A stretch of 18,026 nucleotides of DNA. It comes from an uncultured Collinsella sp. (GTDB lineage Bacteria; Actinomycetota; Coriobacteriia; Coriobacteriales; Coriobacteriaceae). A program made the translations under genes and the position numbers. Of this stretch, positions 9,201 to 16,263 are shown piece by piece (position 1 is the stretch's first letter; each line of letters opens with the position of its first letter). Under the pieces are notes generated by a model. It was not told the DNA's origin. It searched no databases and worked only from the letters and a program-made list of their open reading frames with translations. The stretch lies in NCBI GenBank assembly GCA_934646965.1, contig CAKUEZ010000036.1, positions 1-18,026 of the forward strand. Direction: 5' to 3'.

Positions 9201-9483
9201 CAAGACGAGCTTCCTAAAGACGCTCGGCGTGGGCGAGCACAAGCTGAGCGTGGTTTCGACCACGGGTACGGCCGAGACGACCTTTACTGTCGCCGAGGCA
9301 GCTAAGCCCGCTCCTGGCCAGACCACCACGACCACCACGACTACGACTTCCAAGTCCAAGAAGAAGGCTGGCAAGGAGACGTTGCCCGAGTCCGGCGATA
9401 GCGCATACGTCATGGCTGGCGGCGTATTCGCAACCGGCATGGCAGCCCTGCTGCTGGCTTGGGCCATGAAGCGCCGCGCCTAG
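3262..9483 (+). CDS. Giant sortase-anchored modular surface protein (adhesin-like)
   Basis: A 2073-residue exported protein, probably covalently attached to the cell wall. The start ATG 3262 has AAAGGGAG upstream and opens a classical signal peptide: basic MRRLAA, hydrophobic core to about residue 28, likely cleavage after AEA (37). The open frame upstream lacks these signs. Residues about 45-490 look like a right-handed beta-helix, with repeated rungs such as LNNCTF, LNGCAI and LNNTKI. Then come Ig-like and 'YDG' modules, MBG-type modules (ITV-x-A-x-x-x-KTYG-x-x-DP), and paired Cys motifs (CRCG with CSVCG, CACG with CKVCG, CRCG with CKVCG). A unit of about 460 residues occurs twice and partly a third time. 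The C-terminus has nine consecutive Thr, a Lys-rich stalk, LPESG (2041-2045), a hydrophobic helix and KRRA. Ligand and role are unknown; adhesion to host glycans or matrix is inference. It is divergent from a LytTR system and ends in a clear terminator. Confidence 0.92.
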   Translation: MREKKMGMRRLAACVLAAALALGGAATTLTTPTAAEAATTADIPSNVKIAQTESKNPYVADTVTLEAGEDYVVGGEIKINHYVVKGGTEQDPTRIYLTGNASVGHWPGSIKDKRGSGYDELFVLDGGYIEFIGTNGNGRTPVYCNGKSFLSDNAGRRDGYGDGADKNSVSNSLNLKVSGIELITVDSGVSKRPIALYGTMVDGETAAFDNVKVSKWDCTPNGATYGSSHAYSNIATDYEASPAPVTILSSANAARSLDVTFSNCEFTDNEDDCAGALSVVGRGCRPRVVLNNCTFKNNQQESIWCKELGVRDTNEHTHAGNIVVNNADITLNGCAITSTQEAANYTQDMVMTSAIAVAKGSACTLNNTKISDTYAEGTYYHADANTRRNTVYARGTVTLTGNTTITTNVDKGARGLALDTPGVYYLGKLNIAESFTGKVQLSLKDDQLGAYTGTQWKLGTCDIDESDLRSRVTTDDPSVGIGKTDDGYVYASRLPHEHVWSVEKAANSSCQLKVTCSGKMRPSDCNYKNGYAVELGIDGATQDKGKIGVTYGGGEVTPKLTMANKDGYATDDIVSKGDVYISGSRYYKLSKWGDGAGEALEYVPTDAGIYRIESTVKVRDQEGDLTLAREFQIRPLELSKVSGLTFEFNDGGTDTTVDGEKVRAYPWTGKTIKPSFSVKIYNYDSQSWSYFVKDNDYVIDGDSTYSTVSAIDPPSSNSYFPYYQVYIKGTGNYTGSAYANWTIAGTQFENVMAEGFEGVYDGQPHGVNISVSNAPADMTIEYSFDEGDSWTTEAKSYTDVQRNRKSEVCSVTVDYRITAKDYVTKSGSVEIKITPAGQPVPWRYIASDGTGVKVKDQSAHLLEDGSLSNLNKTYEWRKYGDKYWESVGDGKTSIESLAAGKYEVRFKADNNHYASTANVFEIAEGPCASADGAWYKTEGSDGIHWQVCRCGEKLNEGKHDFCWEEVTAPTTEKPGLKRYQCSVCGYVLREEEIPPACIGGYVGVYDGHEHAVSVDLKDGATAQFSIDGGTTWKTDAPSIKNVGKTTVDYKVTTPGASDIKGQVALEVTPCPITVAPATASKTYGDPDPDFTYEVTAGSLMEGDTLSGITYKRDEGENVLTGYKTYKVTASQEKGANANYDITFEAGEFTITRRTIDVEWTVGQYVYNGQEQGPTAEITNLVPGDDVSLKLVDAAKVNAGTYTAKVTGLVGEDKVLANYRRPSGIECTYAIAKAKRDSAPNVKAMAETVSGKHDGKIEGVDTSMMLGKPSKQMMFIKASDLVDGDKLEDLAPGSYRLCYGKTTNYEASETVTVTIAAGSKLKVTLPAEQTGYTLTADATELDWHGSATLSFSLDSNYFADGEKFAVKVKDQKVELAGNGTYEIKDAESDMNVTVEGVRKHEAVNDKWVSDDNTHWHECACGDKIDEAKHDFEWVVDKAPTATEAGSKHQECKVCGHKLAEVVIPAAAIVGYSGEYNGEYHTVDTTHLPEGATAKYSTDGENWSPDAPKIKDVGTLEVAYQVTIDGVKAEGKVTLEVKPRAITVTALDAFKTYGEEDPVFEWSVTAGELVTGETLQGLKIERDDCDDAGSYALRLTQSEDANPNYSITFVDGKFTIGQRLLTVTWGTTEFTYDGKEHCPEAKLGNVIDKDDLGAFVDGSQTEVGTSYKATLAELTGKAAGNYVLPAEGLTCEFSIKNAAQDAPVVQAAAETVSGKRDGKITGVDATMEWRAQGATEYQAVGEDATELKDLAAGVYEVRYQAKTNYDASAVTEVTVKAGRKLVVTLPSNQVGYALASTTTELDWHGAATLTMSIDSAYFAGKDYAVKVNGNSVKLSDKGTYELKDVEGDVNVTVEGVLKHEPDGSGWAHDAKNHWHVCRCGEIIDKAEHTFEWVVDKPATVEAKGEKHQECKVCGEKGKSEEIAILAPEIIDGKGQTMVVDAAKDLSFRSNAPIKYFQKVLVDDKEVASENYVLTEGSTIVTLKTSFLKTLGVGEHKLSVVSTTGTAETTFTVAEAAKPAPGQTTTTTTTTTSKSKKKAGKETLPESGDSAYVMAGGVFATGMAALLLAWAMKRRA
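6034..9027 (+). repeat. Long in-frame repeat units of the surface protein (2 full, 1 partial)
   Basis: The module order Cys motif - YDG domain - MBG - second MBG-like - 'ETVSGK-x-DGKI' domain - 'DWHG' domain occurs from about 6034 to 7461 and again from about 7462 to 8835. A third Cys motif follows at 8836-9027. The first Cys codon of each Cys motif lies at 6103, 7510 and 8884, giving spacings of 1407 and 1374 bases (469 and 458 codons). Short stretches are nearly identical at DNA level, for example TTTGAGTGGGTCGTCGACAA near 7550 against a one-base variant near 8926, and CATCAGGAGTGCAAGGT near 7600 and 8973. Elsewhere the copies have diverged. A related single 'YEWRKYG...LAAGKYEVRF' domain lies ahead of the array at about 5770-6033. 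Confidence 0.8.
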
Positions 9484-9500
9484 TCGCCTCCTTATCCCCA

Positions 9501-9536
9501 AGGGGTCCGGATCTCGCCATCCGGGCCCCTATTTTT
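9501..9536 (+). terminator. Rho-independent terminator of the surface-protein gene
   Basis: AGGGGTCCGGAT (9501-9512) pairs with ATCCGGGCCCCT (9519-9530), a 12-bp stem with one G-U wobble and a 6-base loop, followed by ATTTTT. It starts 17 bases after the TAG and isolates the surface-protein gene from the NAD operon. Confidence 0.92.
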
Positions 9537-9599
9537 GTGCCGCCGCGAGACCTCGCGGGCAAAAAAGCCGCCCCGCGATCGAATCTTTATTTCAACTTT

Positions 9600-9643
9600 A
9601 CACCTAGGTTTACAGCTGTCTTGTCAGCTGTAAACCTAGGTGT
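9600..9643. promoter_or_regulatory. Probable NiaR operator: 19-bp perfect inverted repeat
   Basis: ACACCTAGGTTTACAGCTG (9600-9618) and its exact reverse complement CAGCTGTAAACCTAGGTGT (9625-9643) flank TCTTGT. Each arm itself contains two 6-bp palindromes, CCTAGG and CAGCTG. The centre TGTCTTGTCA is close to the TGTCTTGACA-type core that I recall for NiaR (YrxA) sites in Firmicutes. The site lies 41 bases before nadA, in an operon whose last gene encodes a NiaR-type repressor, and it overlaps the best candidate promoter. Known NiaR proteins repress NAD genes when nicotinic acid is bound. There is no U-run, so it is not a terminator. The assignment is strong inference from position, symmetry and neighbours. 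Confidence 0.8.
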
Positions 9644-9649
9644 CATACT
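9621..9649 (+). promoter_or_regulatory. Candidate promoter of the nadABC-niaR operon
   Basis: TTGTCA at 9621-9626 (5 of 6 to TTGACA) and CATACT at 9644-9649 (4 of 6 to TATAAT) are 17 bases apart. The -35 lies in the centre of the operator and the spacer is the operator's right arm, so repressor binding would exclude RNA polymerase. Confidence 0.6.
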
Positions 9650-9684
9650 AAAGCCCCAAGATTCGCCAAAAGAGAGGGGCCTTG

Positions 9685-10710
9685 ATGGCACAGAGCGCGA
9701 ACATGGATGCATCGGAGCTTGCACGCGATATTGCGGCCGGCCTGGCATCGGCAACGACGGCAACGGAGCGCGCGGCATTGGTGCCGGCAGAGCTCGTCGA
9801 GGCCATTCAGCAACTAAAAACCCAGCGTGATGCGGTGATTTTGGCGCACTATTACGTAGCGCCCGAGGTGCAGGCTGTGGCCGATTATGTCGGCGACAGC
9901 TTCTACCTGGCAAAGCTCGCCAAGAGCCTGCCGCAGCAGACCATCGTGCTGTGCGGCGTGGAGTTTATGGGCGAGAGCGCCAAGCTGCTCAATCCCACCA
10001 AGACCGTGCTGCTGCCCGAGCCGGGCGCGGACTGCCCCATGGCGCACATGGTCAAGCGCGAGACGGTCGACGCCGCCCGTGCCGAGTACGGCGACGACCT
10101 GGCTGTGGTGTGCTACGTCAACTCGACGGTCGAGATCAAGAGCTGGAGTGACGTGTGCGTCACCAGCTCCAACGCCGTCAAGATCGTCTCTGAGCTGCCG
10201 CAGCAGCACATCCTGTTCATTCCCGACCAAAACCTTGGTCGTTTTGTAGCCGAGCAGGTGCCGCAAAAGCACGTCATCCTTAACAAGGGCTACTGCCCGC
10301 GCCACCACATCATCACCGTCGAGCAGATCGTCGATGCGACGGAGGCCCACCCCAATGCGCTCGTGCTGGCGCACCCCGAGTGCAAGGCCGATGTCTTGGC
10401 CGAAGCCGACTACATCGGCTCCACCGCCGGCATCATCAAGTACGCCGAGGAGTCGGACGCGAGCGAATTCATCATCGTGACGGTCCGCGGCGTGCTCTAC
10501 GAGCTCGAGCGCCGCTGCCAGGGCACCGGCAAGAAGTTCTACTTCCCCGCGGTGCAGCCCACCTGCGTCAACATGGATCTCATCACGCTCGAAAAACTCG
10601 TGCACTGCTTGGAGACGGGCGAGGGCGAGGTGCAGATTGGCGTGTCGGACGAGGCCGCCGACCAGGCCAAGCTCACGCTCGACCGCATGCTCGAGTACGC
10701 AGCGCGCTAA
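9685..10710 (+). CDS. nadA: Quinolinate synthase
   Basis: NadA condenses iminoaspartate with dihydroxyacetone phosphate to quinolinate, using a [4Fe-4S] cluster; it is cytosolic and oxygen-sensitive. The 341-residue protein carries the three pseudo-repeat domains typical of the family. AHYYVAPEVQ-x-x-ADYVGDS lies near the N-terminus. The three cluster cysteines are visible: Cys90 in LCGVEFMGESAK, Cys204 in KGYCPRHH and Cys294 in QPTCVNM. STAGIIKY, where substrate phosphate is bound, is also present. ATG 9685 is preferred over the TTG one codon upstream because the ribosome site AGAGGGG (9673-9679) is well spaced for it. It is the first gene of the operon; the product feeds NadC encoded two genes downstream. 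Length and motifs are normal. Confidence 0.97.
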   Translation: MAQSANMDASELARDIAAGLASATTATERAALVPAELVEAIQQLKTQRDAVILAHYYVAPEVQAVADYVGDSFYLAKLAKSLPQQTIVLCGVEFMGESAKLLNPTKTVLLPEPGADCPMAHMVKRETVDAARAEYGDDLAVVCYVNSTVEIKSWSDVCVTSSNAVKIVSELPQQHILFIPDQNLGRFVAEQVPQKHVILNKGYCPRHHIITVEQIVDATEAHPNALVLAHPECKADVLAEADYIGSTAGIIKYAEESDASEFIIVTVRGVLYELERRCQGTGKKFYFPAVQPTCVNMDLITLEKLVHCLETGEGEVQIGVSDEAADQAKLTLDRMLEYAAR

Positions 10711-10714
10711 GCCA

Positions 10715-10747
10715 ATGTGACATGAGGGGCGGTCCCTTATGTCACAT
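10715..10747 (+). repeat. REP-like palindrome between nadA and nadB
   Basis: ATGTGACATGAGGG (10715-10728) pairs with CCCTTATGTCACAT (10734-10747), a 14-bp stem with one G-U wobble and loop GCGGT. It begins 5 bases after the nadA stop and ends 2 bases before the nadB ribosome site. There is no U-run. Its shape (TGTGACA ends, GGG/CCC core, tiny loop) resembles dispersed REP-like elements. Only one copy is in the window, so the repeat status is inferred. It may protect the nadA 3' end or tune nadB translation. Confidence 0.65.
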
Positions 10748-10765
10748 CCAAGGGAGAGGATTCCT

Positions 10766-12142
10766 GTGGAAACCAAACAATACCCCGACATGGAGTGCGA
10801 CGTCGTCATTGCCGGCTGCGGCGTGGCGGGCCTGTATGCGGCCCTCAACCTGCCGACGAGCACGCGCGTGATCATGCTCTCCAAGGGCGCTGTCGACGAG
10901 TGCGACTCGATGCTCGCACAGGGCGGCATCTGCGTGCTGCCCGAGGGCTCGGACTACGACGCCTTCTTTGAGGACACCATGCACGCCGGCCATTACGAGA
11001 ACCGCCGCGAGAGCGTCGACATCATGATCCGCTCGAGCCGCTCGGTCATCAACGACCTGCTGGCGATGGGCGTGGACTTTGAGCGCAAGGCCGATGGCAG
11101 CCTCGACTTTACCCGCGAGGGCGCGCACAGCCGTCCGCGCATCGCTTTCCACGCCGACATTACGGGCAAGGAGATCACGACCAAGCTGCTCCAGGCCGTC
11201 CGCAAGCTGGACAACGTGCAGATTTTTGAGCACGTGGCCATGACCGACATCCTGACCGACGAGCGCGACGGCGCCACGGTGTGCACCGGTGTCGTCGCCG
11301 TCCCCGTGGACGAGGACGACTCGGTCCGTCCCGCCGACGAGCTGGCAAATGCCGCCGAGGGCGTGCATGCGGGCGAGCCGTTTAAGATCCATGCCCGCCA
11401 CACGCTGTGGGCGACGGGCGGCATCGGCGGTGTGTACGACCACTCGACCAACTATCCGCAGCTCACGGGCGACGCTTGCTACATCGCTCAGGAGCACGGC
11501 ATTACGATGGAGCACCTGGACTACGTGCAGATTCACCCCACGGGCCTGTTCTCGCCACAGCCGGGCCGCACGTTCCTGATCAGCGAGAGCTGCCGCGGCG
11601 AGGGCGCGATCCTGCTCAATGCCGCCGGCGAGCGCTTTACCGACGAGCTGCAGCCGCGCGACGTGGTCGCAGCCGCCATTCGTGAGCAGATGAAGCAGGA
11701 CGGCACCGAGCACGAGTGGCTGAGCTTTGCCCCCGTCGAGCGCGACGTGGTGACCGGACACTTCGCCAACATCCGCGCGCGCTGCCTGGAGGACGGCCAC
11801 GACATCCTGGATGAGCCCATCCCCGTCACGCCCACGCAGCACTACTTTATGGGCGGCGTATGGGTCGACAAGGACGGCCGCACCTCGATGCCCGAGCTCT
11901 ACGCCGCTGGCGAAACGGCCTGCAATGGCGTGCACGGCAAGAACCGCCTGGCTTCCAACAGCCTGCTCGAGTCTCTCGTCTGGGGCCGCCGCGCCGCTTG
12001 GCGTATGCGCACCGGCGAGTCGCTTGCCGTGGAGCAGGCGGGCGAGCCCGCGCTCGACGGACGTCACCGCGCCCTGAGCGCCGATACCCTTGCAATCGAT
12101 GATTTGGCCCGTGCCGCCGGCACGCAGGCCGTGGAGGAGTAG
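10766..12142 (+). CDS. nadB: L-aspartate oxidase
   Basis: NadB is an FAD enzyme that oxidises L-aspartate to iminoaspartate, the unstable substrate handed to NadA. The Rossmann FAD motif GCGVAG (Gly17-Gly22) opens the protein. AQGGI, the HADITGKEI segment, the WATGGIGGVY motif, IHPTGL, the active-site SCRGEGA with its Arg, the HYFMGG substrate loop and NRLASNSLLE all match the fumarate-reductase flavoprotein superfamily. I start at GTG 10766, preceded by AAGGGAGAGG (10750-10760). The ATG at 10739 would place the ribosome site inside the gene and lies within a hairpin. The 458-residue product is shorter than the roughly 540-residue E. coli enzyme: only about 60 residues follow NSLLE, so the C-terminal helical domain is largely missing. 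An acidic stretch of about 25 residues (VDEDDSVRPADELANAAEG) sits before WATGG. Confidence 0.95.
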   Translation: METKQYPDMECDVVIAGCGVAGLYAALNLPTSTRVIMLSKGAVDECDSMLAQGGICVLPEGSDYDAFFEDTMHAGHYENRRESVDIMIRSSRSVINDLLAMGVDFERKADGSLDFTREGAHSRPRIAFHADITGKEITTKLLQAVRKLDNVQIFEHVAMTDILTDERDGATVCTGVVAVPVDEDDSVRPADELANAAEGVHAGEPFKIHARHTLWATGGIGGVYDHSTNYPQLTGDACYIAQEHGITMEHLDYVQIHPTGLFSPQPGRTFLISESCRGEGAILLNAAGERFTDELQPRDVVAAAIREQMKQDGTEHEWLSFAPVERDVVTGHFANIRARCLEDGHDILDEPIPVTPTQHYFMGGVWVDKDGRTSMPELYAAGETACNGVHGKNRLASNSLLESLVWGRRAAWRMRTGESLAVEQAGEPALDGRHRALSADTLAIDDLARAAGTQAVEE

Positions 12143-12145
12143 ACC

Positions 12146-13006
12146 ATGAATCCCATTACCATGAAGCTCGTCGTCGATGATCTGATTTTGCAGGCCCTGC
12201 GCGAGGACATCACGTTTGAGGACGTGAGCACGGCGAGCGTGTGCCCCACGGCGCGCCCCGCTACCGTTGAGCTCATCGCCAAGGCCGATGGCATCATCGC
12301 CGGTCTGGACGTGTTCGCCCGCACCTTTGAACTGCTGGATTCGCAGAGCTCGGTGCTGTTCGATGTCGCGGACGGCGACGAGGTGCACGCCGGCGACCAC
12401 GTGGGCCAGGTGCGCGGCGACGCGCGCGTGCTGCTTTCGGGCGAGCGCGTGGCACTCAACTACCTGCAGCGCATGAGCGGCATCGCCACCTATACGCACC
12501 AGATGGCCGCGGCGCTCGAGGGCACCAAGACCGTGCTCGTCGACACGCGCAAGACCACGCCGGGCATGCGCGTCTTCGAGAAGGCGGCAGTCGAGATCGG
12601 CGGCGGCAGCAACCACCGCTACAACCTGTCGACGGCCGTCATGCTCAAGGACAACCACATCGACGCCGCCGGTGGCGTGGCACGCGCGATCGAGATGGCA
12701 CGCGCCCATGCGTCCTTTACCACGACGGTCGAGATTGAGTGCGAGAATCTGGACATGGTGCGCGAGGCCGTTGAGGCCGGTGCCGACATCATCATGTTCG
12801 ACAACATGACCCATGACGACATGGCCGCCGCCATCGAGCTCATCGACGGTCGCGCCAAGACCGAGTGCTCGGGCAACGTGGACGCCGGCAACATTCGCGC
12901 TCTGGCCGACTTGGGCGTCGATTTTATTAGCTCGGGCGCCCTGACGCACTCTGCGCCGATCCTCGACCTCTCGCTTAAGCACCTGCGTCTGCTGGACGGT
13001 AAATAA
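12146..13006 (+). CDS. nadC: Nicotinate-nucleotide pyrophosphorylase (carboxylating)
   Basis: NadC converts quinolinate and phosphoribosyl pyrophosphate into nicotinate mononucleotide and CO2, the entry step to the common NAD path. The 286-residue protein has the family's N-terminal sandwich followed by an alpha/beta barrel. Visible signature pieces are REDITFEDVST, GERVALNYLQRMSGIAT, DTRKTTPGMR with the catalytic Arg and Lys, GGGSNHRYNLS, MLKDNHI, EIECENL, FDNMTHDD and SGNVDAGNI, then ISSGALTHSA. The gene starts three bases after the nadB stop, with its ribosome site GGAGGAG (12133-12139) inside the end of nadB. Its TAA overlaps the niaR ATG. Nothing unusual in length or residues. Confidence 0.97.
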   Translation: MNPITMKLVVDDLILQALREDITFEDVSTASVCPTARPATVELIAKADGIIAGLDVFARTFELLDSQSSVLFDVADGDEVHAGDHVGQVRGDARVLLSGERVALNYLQRMSGIATYTHQMAAALEGTKTVLVDTRKTTPGMRVFEKAAVEIGGGSNHRYNLSTAVMLKDNHIDAAGGVARAIEMARAHASFTTTVEIECENLDMVREAVEAGADIIMFDNMTHDDMAAAIELIDGRAKTECSGNVDAGNIRALADLGVDFISSGALTHSAPILDLSLKHLRLLDGK

Positions 13007-13551
13007 TGAACGCCCGCGAGCGTCGCCGTGCCATCATGGCCGTGCTCGAGGGGGCCAAAGATCCCGTTTCGGGCAGCGCGCTTGCCCGCGAGGTGGGCGT
13101 GAGCCGTCAGGTCGTGGTGCAGGACATCGCCCTGCTGCGCGCCGACGGGCACGATATCGTCGCTACCAATCGCGGCTACGTGCTGCAGGAAGCCGAGAGC
13201 AGCCCGGCTGTGCCCACGCGCTTGGTCAAGGTGCGCCATAGCGTGGAGCAGGCGGGCGACGAGCTTACGAGCATCGTCGATGCCGGCGGTGCCGTGCTCA
13301 ACGTGATCGTCAACCACCGCGTGTACGGCAAGATCACGGCCGACCTGGACATTCGCAACCGTCGCGATATCGAGCGCTACCTGCATGACATCGCCAGCGG
13401 CAAGAGCTTTCCGCTGCTCACGGTGACCAGTGGCTATCACTTCCACCGCATCGCGGCAGAAGACGAGCAAACCCTCGACGAGATCGAGGCCATACTCAAA
13501 GAAAAAGGCTACTTGGCAGATCTGATGCCCTACGAAGATGATTTATCGTAG
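13006..13551 (+). CDS. niaR: NiaR-type nicotinate-responsive transcriptional repressor
   Basis: A 181-residue regulator that in studied bacteria represses NAD synthesis and niacin uptake genes when nicotinic acid is bound, often with a metal ion. The N-terminal HTH_11-type winged helix (about 1-60) reads RRRAIMAVLEG then SGSALAREVGVSRQVVVQDI and ends at NRGYVLQ. The 3H domain (about 75-175) shows its namesake histidines in KVRHSVEQ, NHRVYGKI and SGYHFHRI. The start ATG overlaps the nadC stop as TAATG, with only a weak ribosome site, so translation is probably coupled to nadC. Being last in the operon it likely controls, with a long palindrome in front of nadA, it should autoregulate. A strong terminator follows. 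Confidence 0.92.
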   Translation: MNARERRRAIMAVLEGAKDPVSGSALAREVGVSRQVVVQDIALLRADGHDIVATNRGYVLQEAESSPAVPTRLVKVRHSVEQAGDELTSIVDAGGAVLNVIVNHRVYGKITADLDIRNRRDIERYLHDIASGKSFPLLTVTSGYHFHRIAAEDEQTLDEIEAILKEKGYLADLMPYEDDLS

Positions 13552-13561
13552 TAACGAATAC

Positions 13562-13602
13562 AAAAGGAGGCCTCCGCGGCGATGCGGAGGCCTCCTTTTT
13601 TG
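13562..13602. terminator. Bidirectional terminator between niaR and the ferredoxin gene
   Basis: AAAAGGAGGCCTCCGC (13562-13577) pairs with GCGGAGGCCTCC plus T's (13584-13600), a stem of 12 GC-rich pairs plus A-T pairs with loop GGCGAT. The plus strand continues with a run of T; the minus strand likewise reads a T run from AAAA. It is placed between convergent genes and can stop both. Confidence 0.92.
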
Positions 13603-13640
13603 TGCACGGTGTACTTCTGAGTGTGCAAGTGGGGGAGTTG

Positions 13641-13826
13641 TTACTCCTCGACGATCTCGGTGATCGCGCCAGCGGGGCAGGCGTCCTGGCAAGCGCCACA
13701 GGCGACGCAGGAGTCCTCGTCAGCGACGGTAGCGACGTCCTGGAGCTCCAGAACGCCAGCGGGGCAGGAGTCGACGCAAACGCCACAAGCGATGCACTCG
13801 TCGGCATCAATTACGGGATGAGCCAT
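13641..13826 (-). CDS. Small 2[4Fe-4S] ferredoxin
   Basis: A 61-residue clostridial-type ferredoxin, a soluble low-potential electron carrier of anaerobic metabolism. Two classical motifs bind the clusters: CIACGVCVDSCPAG and CVACGACQDACPAG. The chain is acidic and ends EIVEE. I start at ATG 13826 (MAHPVIDADEC), with GAGAGGAAA upstream; the open frame's longer N-terminus would run through the leader and is unlikely. It stands alone, transcribed towards niaR and sharing that gene's terminator. A specific partner cannot be named; pyruvate:ferredoxin oxidoreductase is the usual one in such anaerobes. Confidence 0.95.
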   Translation of the reverse strand: MAHPVIDADECIACGVCVDSCPAGVLELQDVATVADEDSCVACGACQDACPAGAITEIVEE

Positions 13827-13845
13827 GGTAGTTTCCTCTCTGTTG

Positions 13846-13873
13846 ACCGACGCTACAGGCGATGCGCGTCGGT
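13846..13873 (-). promoter_or_regulatory. Hairpin in the ferredoxin leader
   Basis: ACCGACGC (13846-13853) and GCGTCGGT (13866-13873) form a perfect 8-bp inverted repeat with a 12-base loop. It lies between the predicted -10 box and the ribosome site of the ferredoxin gene, so it would fold in the mRNA leader. It may stabilise the transcript; no terminator tract follows. Confidence 0.5.
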
Positions 13874-13887
13874 TTGATTCGGGCAAA

Positions 13888-13915
13888 AACATACCACGGC
13901 GGCGACCGTTTGCAA
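13888..13915 (-). promoter_or_regulatory. Candidate promoter of the ferredoxin gene
   Basis: Read on the minus strand, TTGCAA (13915-13910) and TATGTT (13893-13888) are separated by 16 bases. A TG two bases upstream of the -10 gives an extended -10 element (TGGTATGTT). The predicted transcript would have a leader of about 55 bases. Confidence 0.55.
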
Positions 13916-14368
13916 TACCCTCTGACCGGCATCTTCATACCGTTCGCCGAGTATGCCGCGGCTTACTAAAAAACACGCAGGTGGGGCCGTTGAGCTGCGC
14001 AAATGTTAGCTAAAGGTGACTTGTAATATAGGGCGATTGAGCGCGTTTACGGAAAACACGACCCGGAATCGACGCTCAAAACGGGACACGCTTTCCCCGG
14101 GGTAGCCCCAAAGCCCCCGTGCGGCTTCAGGCTCAACCTTCAGTCAACTCTACATAGATTTCAATAGATCTGCCGAGAACTCAAACAGTGCATCTACCTG
14201 CGCTTTTGCGAACCTAAACTCTCTGAGATAAGAAATCTTATATGAATTGACTTAGATTTTGTATATTCCGGCCCATAAGGGGATACACTACATCCTGAAA
14301 GACAAGCCGAAGCGTCGCGCGGCAGTCCGCCGACACGGCGCGAACGCACAAGAGAGAGGGAATTTCTA
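13916..14368 (+). promoter_or_regulatory. dnaK: Non-coding region upstream of dnaK, containing its promoter
   Basis: About 450 bases with no convincing gene. The part from about 14150 to 14290 is clearly AT-richer than its surroundings and most likely holds the dnaK promoter. Candidate elements are TTGACT (14247-14252), TATATT (14262-14267) and TACACT (14284-14289), but no pair has ideal spacing. ATAAGA-AA-TCTTAT (14228-14241) is a perfect small inverted repeat near them. I searched by eye for the HrcA site (TTAGCACTC-N9-GAGTGCTAA) and the HspR site (CTTGAGT-N7-ACTCAAG) and found neither; ACTCAAA at 14179-14185 is at best a lone half-site. The dnaK ribosome site GAGAGAGGGAA ends at 14362. Confidence 0.6.
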
Positions 14369-16261
<1,893 letters not shown>

Positions 16262-16263
16262 TC

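Noticed and set aside
9325..9351. ACC/ACG/ACT run as a microsatellite for phase variation
   Set aside because: It encodes nine Thr with mixed codons, so slippage would remain largely in frame; it is better explained as a stalk segment.
9543..9558. CCGCGAG-AC-CTCGCGG inverted repeat after the surface-gene terminator as a second terminator
   Set aside because: The loop is only two bases and the element is followed by A's rather than T's on the plus strand; probably chance symmetry in GC-rich DNA.
10739..10765. ATG 10739 as the nadB start
   Set aside because: It lies in the right arm of a hairpin and the ribosome site AAGGGAGAGG would be inside the gene; GTG 10766 is correctly spaced.
10742..12982. 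Open frame of 746 codons antisense to nadB and nadC
   Set aside because: It spans two clearly coding genes and their junction and shows only shadow composition; the sense genes explain the sequence fully.
13953..14009. 18-codon open frame (MPRLTKKHAGG...) upstream of dnaK as a leader peptide
   Set aside because: There is no ribosome site before it and nothing links it to dnaK control; frames of this length are expected by chance.
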